A DNA stretch of 21,491 nt, taken from contig CAYVNA010000013.1 of the NCBI GenBank assembly GCA_964452735.1, positions 1-21,491 of the forward strand, read 5' to 3'. Below the pieces are notes generated by a model that worked only from the letters and a program-made list of their open reading frames with translations, made no database searches and was not told where the DNA came from. Below are positions 1 to 7,517 of this stretch, piece after piece (positions within the stretch are counted from its first letter, which is position 1; the number at the start of each line of letters is the position of its first letter). Position numbers and translations under genes: made by a program. This stretch comes from UBA2177 sp964452735. Lineage in GTDB: Bacteria > Patescibacteriota > Dojkabacteria > SC72.

Positions 1-56
1 AGAACGCTGCGTTTGGGACGCAGAGGTCGCAGGTTCAAGTCCTGTCTCCCCGACCA
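1..56 (+). tRNA. tRNA-Pro(UGG), 3' part only
   Basis: The window opens inside a tRNA. The anticodon stem is CTGCG (7-11) with CGCAG (19-23), enclosing the loop TTTGGGA with anticodon TGG at 14-16 and G37 after it, as is usual for proline tRNAs. The T arm is GCAGG-TTCAAGT-CCTGT, followed by acceptor strand CTCCCCG, discriminator A and an encoded CCA at 54-56. The 5' acceptor strand and D arm lie outside the window, so the gene is cut by the window edge rather than broken. Confidence 0.93.
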
Positions 57-65
57 TTACAAGTA

Positions 66-94
66 TTGAAAAAAACATTCTATTTTGGTATAAA
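66..94 (+). promoter_or_regulatory. sigma70-type promoter just after tRNA-Pro
   Basis: A -35 box TTGAAA (66-71) and a -10 box TATAAA (89-94) are separated by exactly 17 nt, each one base from consensus. The expected start is near 101. No open reading frame follows for almost 300 bases, so the promoter appears to drive a non-coding RNA or a long structured leader of lemA. This is sequence-pattern evidence only. Confidence 0.65.
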
Positions 95-139
95 TAGATA
101 GCAACAACGCCTTACGTTATATTCATATAACGGATTACA

Positions 140-164
140 ACCGGCCAGCACAGGTCGGTTTTTT
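140..164 (+). terminator. rho-independent terminator-like hairpin
   Basis: The stem ACCGGCC (140-146) pairs with GGTCGGT (153-159) around loop AGCACA, with one G-U pair, and is followed by a run of T to 164. It may end the tRNA-Pro transcript, or give a roughly 60-nt RNA from the promoter at 66-94. Its 3' arm and T run can instead pair with 168-177, so termination and the downstream fold exclude each other. Confidence 0.65.
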
Positions 165-241
165 GTTAAATCGACCTACTCTCTTTGTACTAGTGGATCG
201 CTAGTACAAAGTACCAAAGAAAAGACGTTTTCTTTGGGCAA

Positions 242-315
242 TGCTGTTAGACTGTATGAAGAAATTCTACAGTAGTGGGACTCTTTTCTAGAAAGAGTTC
301 CACACTCTAACAGCA
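242..315 (+). other. three-way-junction fold
   Basis: An outer stem of 10 perfect pairs, TGCTGTTAGA (242-251) with TCTAACAGCA (306-315), encloses two hairpins. The first abuts it directly: CTGTA/TACAG (252-256/268-272), continuing after a bulged T as GAA/TTC capped by a GAAA tetraloop of the GNRA class. The second is 12 bp with one G-U: GTGGGACTCTTT (275-286) with AAAGAGTTCCAC (292-303), loop TCTAG. Unpaired joints are only TA (273-274) and AC (304-305). Such a tight junction with a GNRA loop is typical of functional RNA, though a DNA-level hairpin element is also possible. Confidence 0.6.
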
Positions 316-322
316 AGATATA

Positions 323-349
323 TTGCAATTATGCTACAGAGAATATAAT
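323..349 (+). promoter_or_regulatory. probable lemA promoter
   Basis: A perfect -10 box TATAAT lies at 344-349, with TTGCAA (323-328) as a possible -35 at a short 15-nt spacing. A start near 356 gives a leader of about 33 nt before the lemA ATG. No Shine-Dalgarno sequence is visible before the ATG. Confidence 0.5.
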
Positions 350-388
350 ATAGTAGTAGTAAATACTTAAATTATCAAAATAGAAACA

Positions 389-931
389 ATGTATTACATA
401 ATTGGAGCTTTAGTAGTTTTAGCTGCATTGCTTGTTGGCCTTTATAACAGATTAGCTAAGCAAAAAGTCTTAGTAGAAGAAGCATCTGCAGATATCGAAA
501 CATTCTTGAAACAGAGATATGATATGATCCCTAATCTTGTAGAGATAGTTAAGGGTTATGCAAAGCATGAAAAGGATACCTTCAAAGAGGTAACAGAGAT
601 GAGGTCAAAAGCTATGTCTGCAGGTTCTCTCTCTGAGAAGATGGAGATAGAGGATCAATTATCAAAAGCAGTTTCTAAAATTATTGCAGTAGCAGAAAGC
701 TATCCTGAATTAAAAGCAAATACAAACTTCCAAGATCTTCAATCTAGTTTGAAGGAGTTAGAGGAGAATATACAGAAGTCTCGTAGGTTCTATAATGGTT
801 CTGCTAGAGATTTCAACACTTTGATTGCTGTATTCCCCAATAATTTACTAGCTGGAATATTTGGATTCTCTAAGCTTCCTTTCTTTGAAGCATCAGAGGA
901 AGAAAAGAAAAATGTTGAGATAAAATTCTAA
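389..931 (+). CDS. lemA: LemA family membrane protein
   Basis: LemA proteins are small membrane-anchored helical-bundle proteins of unclear molecular role, widespread in bacteria and often beside DUF2207 or TPM-domain genes. This 180-residue protein has the usual length and layout: one membrane segment at about residues 2-20, then a soluble helical region containing the family signature (IETFLKQRYDMIPNLVEIVKGY, residues about 36-57, is the conserved block of hydrophobic and basic residues after the membrane segment), and the late conserved block with YNGSARDFN followed by the FPNNLLAGIFGF segment. The start is the first ATG after the promoter; no ribosome binding site is evident. The stop is followed after 5 bases by the DUF2207 gene, so the two form an operon and probably act together at the membrane. 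Confidence 0.92.
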   Translation: MYYIIGALVVLAALLVGLYNRLAKQKVLVEEASADIETFLKQRYDMIPNLVEIVKGYAKHEKDTFKEVTEMRSKAMSAGSLSEKMEIEDQLSKAVSKIIAVAESYPELKANTNFQDLQSSLKELEENIQKSRRFYNGSARDFNTLIAVFPNNLLAGIFGFSKLPFFEASEEEKKNVEIKF

Positions 932-936
932 TAACT

Positions 937-2661
937 ATGAGAAGAGTAATATCTCTATTTATCTTTCTTGTAACTAGTTTCTTTCTACCTTCTGTTGCGA
1001 ATGCACAAGAGGTTCTATATAGTGAGCAAATAACTTTTTTCCATTCAGATATTGTTTTAGAGCAGAATACCGATATTCACATTAAGGAAGAAATACATTA
1101 TTACTTTCCTACATACAGACATGGGATAATAAGAGAGATACCAACAGATTACAAGGTAGCAGGAGGTTTTAAAAGACCTACGACTTTATCTATAAATGAG
1201 ATTTACTATTATCAAAAGAATTCTCAAAATACTCGAGGTTCTGATTATGAAAGAAGTTATTCAGATGGTTATACTGTTTTGCAGATTGGTGATCCTGAGG
1301 TAACAATACAGGGTGAGTATGTCTTTGTTATCTCATATACATTAAAGAATGCTGTGAACTACTTTGATGATCATGATGAGCTATATCTTAACATTACGGG
1401 AAATGGTTGGAATATCCCTATCAATCAATCTTCCGCTTCAATAACAGTCCCTGGGAATATAACAGAGAGAGTCTGTTATACAGGAGCATCTGGATCTGAA
1501 GAATCTAATTGTCTCTTTGAAGAAATCTCCCCTACGGAAACAACTGTATCTGTTGGATCTGTATTGAATGCCTACGAGGGATATACAGTTGCTCTTAAGA
1601 TGCCTAAAGGAACACTTGAGGACACTACACAGAGACAAATGCTTGCTATGTTATTAGCAAATATTGGAATACTACTTCCTATTCCAGTATTTATAATCCT
1701 CCTGAATATTCTAAATAAAAAGGGAAAGAACAAGAAAATAACAATTATTCCTCATTACGAACCCAAGAAAGGGCTATTTCCTTTATTATCAGGATATATT
1801 TATTCAAAGATTCTCAATAACAAGCATATAACCGCTGAGATACTGGACTTAGCAATTAATGGCTATATTAAAATTAAGCAGGAAGGGAAAAAAGAGTACC
1901 TTTTAGTGAGGGAAAATGAAAATGGAGATCCAAACAATGATATTACGAAATCTCTCTTAGATGGACTTTTTAAAAAGCAAGATTCTATTAATACAAAGAA
2001 AATACCTTCGGATTTCTATATTACTGTACGTAATCTGAATACAAAACTTAATTCTCTAATGTATAGTGATGATTACTTTGATACTTCTAGAAAGAACCTT
2101 CAAACAATATTACTTGTAACTGGTATAGTAGGTTTATTTGCCTCCTTTATGACAATTGCTCCCTTATTATATATTGCCGCTAGCGGATGGACTTTTGGTT
2201 TTTTCGGATCCTTTGGTCTAGTTCTACTATTTTCTTTCCTTGTTGATCTTAGAAGTGTAAAAGGGAATGAAATATACTATGAACTTGAAGGGTTGAAGAT
2301 GTATATTAATACAGCAGAGAAAAACAGAATTGATTTCCACAATGATCCCAAGAAGTATGCCGGTGTATTTGAGAAGCTACTACCCTATGCAATAATCTTT
2401 GGCCTTGAGAAAAAGTGGGCAAAGCAATTTGAAGACATATATAAAGAACCACCATCTTGGTATGAGGGTGATATGAGCACGTTCAATTCATATCTATTAG
2501 TCAATTCCATATCGAATATAAATAGGAATGTACAATCAAAGTCCGTTGATCCAACAACATCAAGAGGTTTCTCGTCTAGCCATGGAGGTTCGGGAGGTAG
2601 CGGCTTTAGTGGAGGCTCAAGTGGTGGTGGCTTTGGTGGAGGAGGCGGTGGAAGTTGGTAA
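937..2661 (+). CDS. DUF2207 domain membrane protein with Gly-rich tail
   Basis: This 574-residue protein begins with a signal peptide ending at about residue 23 (VANA|QE). An extracytoplasmic beta-rich domain follows (about 25-225) with the DUF2207 hallmark HGIIREIP near residue 62. Membrane segments lie at about 236-259, 390-415 and 417-436. The block YELEGLKMYI...AEKNRI and the segment LLPYAIIFGLEKKWAKQF (about 481-498) are typical of the DUF2207 C-terminal half. The last 30 residues are almost only Gly and Ser and end in GGSW, a low-complexity tail common in LemA partners. The protein probably resides in the cytoplasmic membrane and works with LemA, encoded 5 bases upstream. Its biochemical function is unknown. 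The gene ends 4 bases from the convergent FemAB-type gene. Confidence 0.87.
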   Translation: MRRVISLFIFLVTSFFLPSVANAQEVLYSEQITFFHSDIVLEQNTDIHIKEEIHYYFPTYRHGIIREIPTDYKVAGGFKRPTTLSINEIYYYQKNSQNTRGSDYERSYSDGYTVLQIGDPEVTIQGEYVFVISYTLKNAVNYFDDHDELYLNITGNGWNIPINQSSASITVPGNITERVCYTGASGSEESNCLFEEISPTETTVSVGSVLNAYEGYTVALKMPKGTLEDTTQRQMLAMLLANIGILLPIPVFIILLNILNKKGKNKKITIIPHYEPKKGLFPLLSGYIYSKILNNKHITAEILDLAINGYIKIKQEGKKEYLLVRENENGDPNNDITKSLLDGLFKKQDSINTKKIPSDFYITVRNLNTKLNSLMYSDDYFDTSRKNLQTILLVTGIVGLFASFMTIAPLLYIAASGWTFGFFGSFGLVLLFSFLVDLRSVKGNEIYYELEGLKMYINTAEKNRIDFHNDPKKYAGVFEKLLPYAIIFGLEKKWAKQFEDIYKEPPSWYEGDMSTFNSYLLVNSISNINRNVQSKSVDPTTSRGFSSSHGGSGGSGFSGGSSGGGFGGGGGGSW

Positions 2662-2665
2662 TCAT

Positions 2666-3721
2666 CTACCACTTTGTTGTATGACCTTTTAGTCTAGTCC
2701 TTATCTCGGAATATATATAATAGATGGGGTATTTCCATTTGCTAATCACATAATCCATACTATGCATATATGTTACCTTCTCTCCTCCTAAACTCTGCTT
2801 AAAATCATTAATTCCTCTCCATGGATGATCCCTCTCTTCATAATCCTTTGGTACTACACCACCAAAAAGGTCAAAGGTTGAACATCCTTTCTCTTTACCC
2901 AATTTAAGCGCTTCCCAGAAAAGAAAATATGTAATATTTATATTCTTATCCCTGAAACTAGTATCCATACAAGCCTGATAAAGATGCATGTTACTACCAT
3001 ATACAGTACATTGCCATATCCCAATAGGCTTGCCATCATAGTAGCCAACCAACATATGGCACATTTGATCCTTAACTTGCTCGCGAAGTTCTCTTAATAA
3101 CAGATCTGTTGGCTTATCAGTATACCCTTTCAAATTCACTGTTTGCTCATGAAAGTCTTTAAACAACTCGAACTGTGAGTCATCAGAGAATATCTGTACA
3201 GAAACTTTTTCATCAGATAATAATCTATTCAAAAGATTCCTTTTTGTCTTATTCATTTCCATCTTCAAAACCTCCATATCCTTCCTCAAATCTATTTGCT
3301 GAGATATCAAAGCATCAACATTATGTATTGGTGCTTTTACAAATCCGGAATTACTGTAGAAAGATTCTAAAACGTTATTCTCAGAATATAATGGTGAGAA
3401 CCTAAACATAAAACAATTATTCTCCTTCGCTATATCCATACAAAAATCCTTAACCTCATTCCAATAATCCATTGTATCTTTAAGCAACATGGGGGAATGT
3501 TTGCACTCTAAGAACTTCCCGAAAATTTTTGAAAATCCAATAGATATAGAGATAATGCCAAGAGGTGAGTTTCCATCAGAAATCAAATACCTAAATGCTG
3601 TACCTACATCCTTGTTATATCTAAATCTTGCACTACTGTTAAGAAATGAGTACTTTGGCATAGATAATACATGCATATCCCACTCCATATCATTCTCTAT
3701 GTTTGTAAAAGTCAAAGACAT
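2666..3721 (-). CDS. FemAB/FmhB-type peptidyltransferase (GNAT fold)
   Basis: FemAB-type enzymes transfer amino acids from aminoacyl-tRNA onto peptidoglycan precursors or related acceptors; relatives act on other cell-envelope molecules. The 351-residue protein has the two-lobed layout: a first GNAT-like lobe (to about 150) and a second (about 185-330) with an acetyltransferase-like core. The second lobe contains the recognisable block HLYQACMDTSFRDKNI followed by a helix and TFDLFGGVVPKD, which resembles the segment that ends FemX-like domains. No signal peptide or membrane segment is seen, so it acts in the cytoplasm. It is the last gene of the mutL-rsmI-degT-fem string, 10 bases after the aminotransferase. 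That pairing suggests shared work on a nitrogen-containing envelope component, but the substrate cannot be read from the sequence. A TATAAT box in the junction may allow separate expression. Confidence 0.75.
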   Translation of the reverse strand: MSLTFTNIENDMEWDMHVLSMPKYSFLNSSARFRYNKDVGTAFRYLISDGNSPLGIISISIGFSKIFGKFLECKHSPMLLKDTMDYWNEVKDFCMDIAKENNCFMFRFSPLYSENNVLESFYSNSGFVKAPIHNVDALISQQIDLRKDMEVLKMEMNKTKRNLLNRLLSDEKVSVQIFSDDSQFELFKDFHEQTVNLKGYTDKPTDLLLRELREQVKDQMCHMLVGYYDGKPIGIWQCTVYGSNMHLYQACMDTSFRDKNINITYFLFWEALKLGKEKGCSTFDLFGGVVPKDYEERDHPWRGINDFKQSLGGEKVTYMHSMDYVISKWKYPIYYIYSEIRTRLKGHTTKW

Positions 3722-3730
3722 ATCATTGAT

Positions 3731-3736
3731 ATTATA
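3731..3736 (-). promoter_or_regulatory. possible internal -10 box for the FemAB-type gene
   Basis: TATAAT on the minus strand lies 9 nt before the ATG at 3721 and overlaps the stop codon of the upstream aminotransferase gene. A start there would give an almost leaderless mRNA. AT-rich sequence makes chance matches common, and there is no TG extension or clear -35 box. Confidence 0.3.
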
Positions 3737-4973
3737 ATTTAACTTCCTTCCCCACCCTGTTTATTACATCAGAGATATCCAAGGCATCCTCTTCTGTAGT
3801 ATGTATATTCGTAGGTAAGTTGATAATATACTTATTACAAAACTCACAGTTAGGACAACTACCTAACTCATACCCTACCCTAGATAGGTGATCTTTTGAA
3901 TCAAGAGGGAATACAGGAGAGGTATACCAAGAACCAATAATGATTTCCTTTTTCTTAAATTCCTTCAAAACCTCATCTCTATTCTTAACAAGTATCGGGA
4001 ATCTTAATAGACAGTCACTTAAGTTTTCACTTTTCTTAAGAGCAATATTTCTTTTATAGCTCCTAACTATTCTCTCTCTATGATTATTAAATTTCTCTAC
4101 TTTAGAAATCTGATGAAAAAGCATTTCTGCCTGCACATCTCCCATCTTAACAGGATCCGATACCTCTAAAGACCCTATGGAAGCTTGTTTTCTTAAACAG
4201 CCAAGAAACCTTAAGACCATCAGAGCAACCCTACCTATGGTAATATTGGAAAATGGGATCAGTTTAGTATAGTAGAATCTCTTAATATATTCCCAATAGA
4301 GAATATATTTAGCATTATACATAGATTCTTTTCTGGAATTCTGTTTCAAAGTCCTATGTTCTTCTCTCATACCCTTCAATACTTCATCATCGGGGATATG
4401 CAACATTGACCCTTGGGTGCAACTAATAGCCTTATCCTGAGCAAAACTGAATAGAGAGAAGTCTGAGTACTTACCTATATCTTCGAAATCGGAAGGAAAG
4501 AGATGAGCGCAATCCTCCAAGATATATATTCTTTCACTTTCTTTTCGCTTTTGATTTTCTCCATTAACAATATCCCTCAAAGCTTCCATATCTAGCAAGT
4601 TCCCAAAAGTATGTTGGGCAATTATCAGTCTGGTCTTTTTTGTAATCCTCTTCTTTAATAGGTTAAGATCCATATTAAACGTATTCTTCTCAATATCAAC
4701 ATAGATAGGCTTAGCATTGCTCCAAATAATAGGTGCAACAACTGCTATACAGGTAAATGGTTGTAGTATTATTTCATCACCTTCCCCTAGACCCAGGCTT
4801 CTTAATAGGAAGAATATCGCTTCTCTCCCACGGTTAAAGAAGAGCCCTTTTGGATATAGAGTAGTTAATTTTTCTACAGAATTTTCAGAGATATTCCTAC
4901 CTCTAACCAGTCTCTTTGCTAAAAGAACATCATCCTTTTCAGTATTTGGTGTTGATGCTATGAATAGCGACAT
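3732..4973 (-). CDS. DegT/DnrJ/EryC1/StrS family PLP aminotransferase
   Basis: Members of this family usually aminate nucleotide-linked keto-sugars used in surface glycans, with PLP as cofactor. The 413-residue protein has the family landmarks: an N-terminal helix with NRGREAIFFLLRSLG (about 47-61), the PFTCIAVVAPI segment that contacts the cofactor, VDIEKNTFNMD (92-102), the aspartate that pairs with the pyridine nitrogen in EDCAH (D154), and the Schiff-base lysine K181 in FSFAQDK. The C-terminal part has a Cys-rich CPNCEFC followed by IINLPTN, a position where relatives carry a CP.AE...NLP block. No membrane segment is seen. It starts directly after the stop of the methylase gene (TAAATG), so it is translationally coupled, and it leads into the FemAB-type gene. 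The actual amino-sugar or other substrate is unknown. Confidence 0.82.
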   Translation of the reverse strand: MSLFIASTPNTEKDDVLLAKRLVRGRNISENSVEKLTTLYPKGLFFNRGREAIFFLLRSLGLGEGDEIILQPFTCIAVVAPIIWSNAKPIYVDIEKNTFNMDLNLLKKRITKKTRLIIAQHTFGNLLDMEALRDIVNGENQKRKESERIYILEDCAHLFPSDFEDIGKYSDFSLFSFAQDKAISCTQGSMLHIPDDEVLKGMREEHRTLKQNSRKESMYNAKYILYWEYIKRFYYTKLIPFSNITIGRVALMVLRFLGCLRKQASIGSLEVSDPVKMGDVQAEMLFHQISKVEKFNNHRERIVRSYKRNIALKKSENLSDCLLRFPILVKNRDEVLKEFKKKEIIIGSWYTSPVFPLDSKDHLSRVGYELGSCPNCEFCNKYIINLPTNIHTTEEDALDISDVINRVGKEVKL

Positions 4974-5684
4974 TTATCTATTAATTAAAAATAAACAGGG
5001 AGACTTTTCTAAAAGTGGAATTCCCCTCTTCCATTGGCCAATATTTTTCGTAGTAATGGTTTCCTTCTCAGACATAATGTTGTTTGCTATGCAAAGTCTT
5101 GTATTGTCATAACATACTGCAAGAACATCTTCCAAAATAGCATTGTTTTTGTATGGTACTTCCATAAAGATCTGTGTCTGGTTTGTACTAATAGCTAACT
5201 TCTCCAAACTCTTTATCCTTTTTCTCCTCAAACCCTTTTCTTTAGGAAGATACCCATTAAAAGCAAAAGACTGTCCATTTAGACCAGAAGCCATGAGGGC
5301 AAGCAGAATAGAAGACGGACCAACTAGTGGAACAACCTTTATACCTTTTGATTGTGCTAATGAAACAATACGATATCCTGGATCCGCGACTGAAGGTACT
5401 CCCGCATCCGATAATAATCCCATGTTATATCCACTCATAATTGGTTCCAAAAGATCCTGAATATCTGATTCATCGGTATGTTCATTCAACTCTCTGATTG
5501 AGATTTCCTGTATTGGTTTCTTCAAATCCAAATCTTTCAAAAAATACCGAGCTGTTTTAGCTGTCTCAACAATGAAAAAATCAATCTCTGAGACAATGGG
5601 AATGTCATTGGGAAGGAGTGTTTTTGAAATTGGAAATTTATTACTTATTGGAGTTGGTATTAAATACAGTTTTCCTTTTTCCAT
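4974..5684 (-). CDS. RsmI-like tetrapyrrole-methylase-fold SAM methyltransferase
   Basis: The fold is the tetrapyrrole (corrin/porphyrin) methylase fold. Canonical RsmI 2'-O-methylates C1402 of 16S rRNA. The 236-residue protein has LYLIPTPI at the start, LLSDAGVPSVADPG (90-103) forming the SAM-binding loop region, and PLVGPSSILLALMASGLNGQ (119-138) as core landmarks, all shared with RsmI. It lacks the canonical AEDTRHT motif, having IVETAKTARYFL (38-49) in its place, and is shorter than most RsmI proteins (about 280 residues). It therefore matches the shorter RsmI-like subfamily rather than classical RsmI, and its exact target is uncertain. Its ATG overlaps the mutL stop (TAATG) and its stop touches the next start, so it is mid-operon. 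Confidence 0.75.
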   Translation of the reverse strand: MEKGKLYLIPTPISNKFPISKTLLPNDIPIVSEIDFFIVETAKTARYFLKDLDLKKPIQEISIRELNEHTDESDIQDLLEPIMSGYNMGLLSDAGVPSVADPGYRIVSLAQSKGIKVVPLVGPSSILLALMASGLNGQSFAFNGYLPKEKGLRRKRIKSLEKLAISTNQTQIFMEVPYKNNAILEDVLAVCYDNTRLCIANNIMSEKETITTKNIGQWKRGIPLLEKSPCLFLINR

Positions 5685-7498
5685 TAATATGTTCTTTCAA
5701 AATTATTATCTATTTCACTAATATCGAGCTTCCATATCGCTGGTCTACCATGAGGACAGCTGTATGGATTATCACATATAGACAGACGAGAGTACAGGTC
5801 CAGCATAGTTGCTCTATCTAGCTTTTGACCACTGCGAATACTAGAATGACAAGCCATTGTTGCTAATATATCATCCTTTATCTTCTGAATATTATTTATA
5901 GAGGTATTAATATCCTCAACTTCGAATATACTGTCAATTATTTCTTTCATATCTGCATTAAGGAATTCCGATGGTATTGCATGTATCTCTATGCTTTTCT
6001 CTTCTACTTCCATATCAATCCCAATCTTGTTAAAGAAATCCTTATTCTCTTCTATGAACAGAAGCTGGTCAGGCTTCAGCGTTACTGTTATTGGTACTAG
6101 AAGGTTTTGGACATCTAAAGAATCTCTTCCTTTTTTCAATTTCTCAAATGTTACCCTTTCGGCAGCGGCATGTTGATCTACAATCCATAGCTTTCTATTT
6201 AGGAACTCTATAACTATATATTTATCAAAAATCTGGAAAACATTCTTGACCTCAGAGTCATTCTCGAGAACCATCTGTTCTTCAATTTCTGTACTTTGCG
6301 GATATTCCTCTTTGAGTATTTCTTTAGAGAAAAGCAGAGTTTCCTCTACAGAAGGTTTTGATTTAAACATAGGAGATTGGGAGGAATTTGAGATACTACT
6401 CTTTTGATTAAATCGATCTCTTAACATGGAAATACTCTGACTTTCTTGAGCTGAGTAGTTATCTTGATTAGGAGCTTTAAATGAAAGTTCTTTTTCTAAT
6501 GTATGCCTAACAGCTTCCGTTATTGCAGAGTAGACTCTAAAAGGGTTTTCAAATCTCACTTCTTCTTTTCGGGGATGAACATTTACATCAACAATCTCAG
6601 GAGTGAGATTAATACTAATTACGAAATCAACCTTCTCACCAAAGGGTAGGTATCTGGAGAAACCCTCATAGATGGATCTCGTTATTCCACGATCAACTAT
6701 GCATCTGCCATTAACAAAGATATATGATTTGGAAGATTTATTTCTATGAGTAGATGGATGTCCTATGTATCCATCAATTTTAATACCAGCACCATCTGAA
6801 AACATCTTTAATACTTCTTCATTACCTATCACTTTTCGTATTCTCTCCTGTGTTATTACTTTAGGAGATGAATCATTCACTTTCTCTATCTTCTCTACAA
6901 CCTTTCCATCTTTCTCTAAAACAAACCTGATCTCTGGATGAATAAGGATATATTGGAGGAAAATCTCATATATTTTTCTATACTCGGTTTGTGCAGTTTT
7001 CAGATACTTCTTTCTAACAGGAATATTGAAGAAAAGGTTCTCAACTCTCACAGTTGTCCCTCCCTCCTTGGCTACACTACGAATCTCAGACTTACCATTT
7101 TCATCATAGCTAATTTCAGAAGCAATACTTTCATCCAGAAACTTCGTTGCAACATGGACTCTAGAGACAGAGGTTATCGTTGAAAGTGCTTCACCACGAA
7201 ATCCCATACTTAAAAGGTTATTCAGATCCCCTATATCCTTCAACTTTGATGTTGTATGAGCCTCAAATATATCTTCTAAATTAGCCCGAGGAATACCAAA
7301 GCCATCATCAGACACCTCTATCAGATCAATCCCTCCATTCTTAACCTTAACAACTATCTCTTCAGCATTTGCATCTATTGCATTATCAAGAAGCTCCTTC
7401 ACTACAGATGCAGGTCTCTCTATGACTTCACCTGCAGCTATCTGATTAATTACTTCGGGAGATAATTTGTTTAATTTCGGTTTATCCATTACTATCAT
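5684..7498 (-). CDS. mutL: DNA mismatch repair protein MutL, endonuclease type
   Basis: MutL couples mismatch recognition by MutS to strand incision. This 604-residue protein has the GHKL ATPase N-terminal half: NQIAAGEVIERPASVVKEL (18-36) with catalytic Glu at 35 and metal-binding Asn at 39, then DDGFGIP and TSKL and GFRGEAL (99-105). A low-complexity linker spans about 340-415. The C-terminal half carries the endonuclease motif DQHAxxExxxxE (441-452), plus ACHSSIRSG (549-557) and CPHGRP (581-586), the metal-site motifs of nuclease-active MutL. It is therefore predicted to nick DNA itself, as in bacteria without MutH. The first ATG (7498) is preceded by GGAG at a 10-nt distance; the ATG at 7489 (MDKPKLN) is an alternative that fits the usual short MutL N-terminus. 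It is divergent from uvrB across about 33 bases and heads a four-gene string. mutS is not in the window. Confidence 0.95.
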   Translation of the reverse strand: MIVMDKPKLNKLSPEVINQIAAGEVIERPASVVKELLDNAIDANAEEIVVKVKNGGIDLIEVSDDGFGIPRANLEDIFEAHTTSKLKDIGDLNNLLSMGFRGEALSTITSVSRVHVATKFLDESIASEISYDENGKSEIRSVAKEGGTTVRVENLFFNIPVRKKYLKTAQTEYRKIYEIFLQYILIHPEIRFVLEKDGKVVEKIEKVNDSSPKVITQERIRKVIGNEEVLKMFSDGAGIKIDGYIGHPSTHRNKSSKSYIFVNGRCIVDRGITRSIYEGFSRYLPFGEKVDFVISINLTPEIVDVNVHPRKEEVRFENPFRVYSAITEAVRHTLEKELSFKAPNQDNYSAQESQSISMLRDRFNQKSSISNSSQSPMFKSKPSVEETLLFSKEILKEEYPQSTEIEEQMVLENDSEVKNVFQIFDKYIVIEFLNRKLWIVDQHAAAERVTFEKLKKGRDSLDVQNLLVPITVTLKPDQLLFIEENKDFFNKIGIDMEVEEKSIEIHAIPSEFLNADMKEIIDSIFEVEDINTSINNIQKIKDDILATMACHSSIRSGQKLDRATMLDLYSRLSICDNPYSCPHGRPAIWKLDISEIDNNFERTY

Positions 7499-7517
7499 TC
7501 TAACATATCTCCATATC

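Larger units (their letters stand above)
101..315 (+). ncRNA. candidate structured RNA or long structured lemA leader
   Basis: This gene-free stretch is almost wholly made of predicted helices. In order: CGTTATA/TATAACG (115-132, loop TTCA); AGGTCGGTTT/AAATCGACCT (152-161/168-177, one G-U); an 11-bp perfect stem CTTTGTACTAG/CTAGTACAAAG (183-193/201-211); a 10-bp perfect stem CCAAAGAAAA/TTTTCTTTGG around tetraloop GACG (214-223/228-237); and a three-way junction (242-315). Linkers between the last four are only 2-5 nt. The wobble pairs, G158-U171 and G279-U299, are tolerated only if the + strand is the RNA; on the other strand they would be A-C mismatches. The 3' end is unclear, and the RNA may run on into lemA. 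I recognise no known family: no tRNA-like end, no RNase P or SRP signature. The 5' end is inferred from the promoter at 66-94. Confidence 0.5.

Noticed and set aside
248..311. Integron attC-like cores (GTTAGAC and a CTAAC end in the outer stem)
   Set aside because: The order is GTTRRRY first, then the YYYAAC-like core; attC sites have the opposite order on either strand, and the second core lacks the required purine.
183..315. CRISPR array or transposon-end repeats
   Set aside because: The hairpins differ in sequence and length, there are no direct repeats, no target duplication and no cas, transposase or reverse transcriptase gene nearby.
101..315. Known RNAs (tmRNA, RNase P, SRP RNA, hammerhead, T-box)
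   Set aside because: None of the hallmark sequences of these RNAs was found: no tRNA-like CCA end, no SRP GGAAGGAAGC-type loop, no hammerhead core, no T-box sequence.
2656..2671. Bidirectional terminator between the DUF2207 and FemAB-type genes
   Set aside because: Only a 5-bp stem (TGGTA/TACCA) without a T run on either side.
2385..2672. Proline-rich open frame opposite the Gly-rich tail of the DUF2207 gene
   Set aside because: It is the mirror of the GGN repeats of a clear gene and has no start signal of its own.
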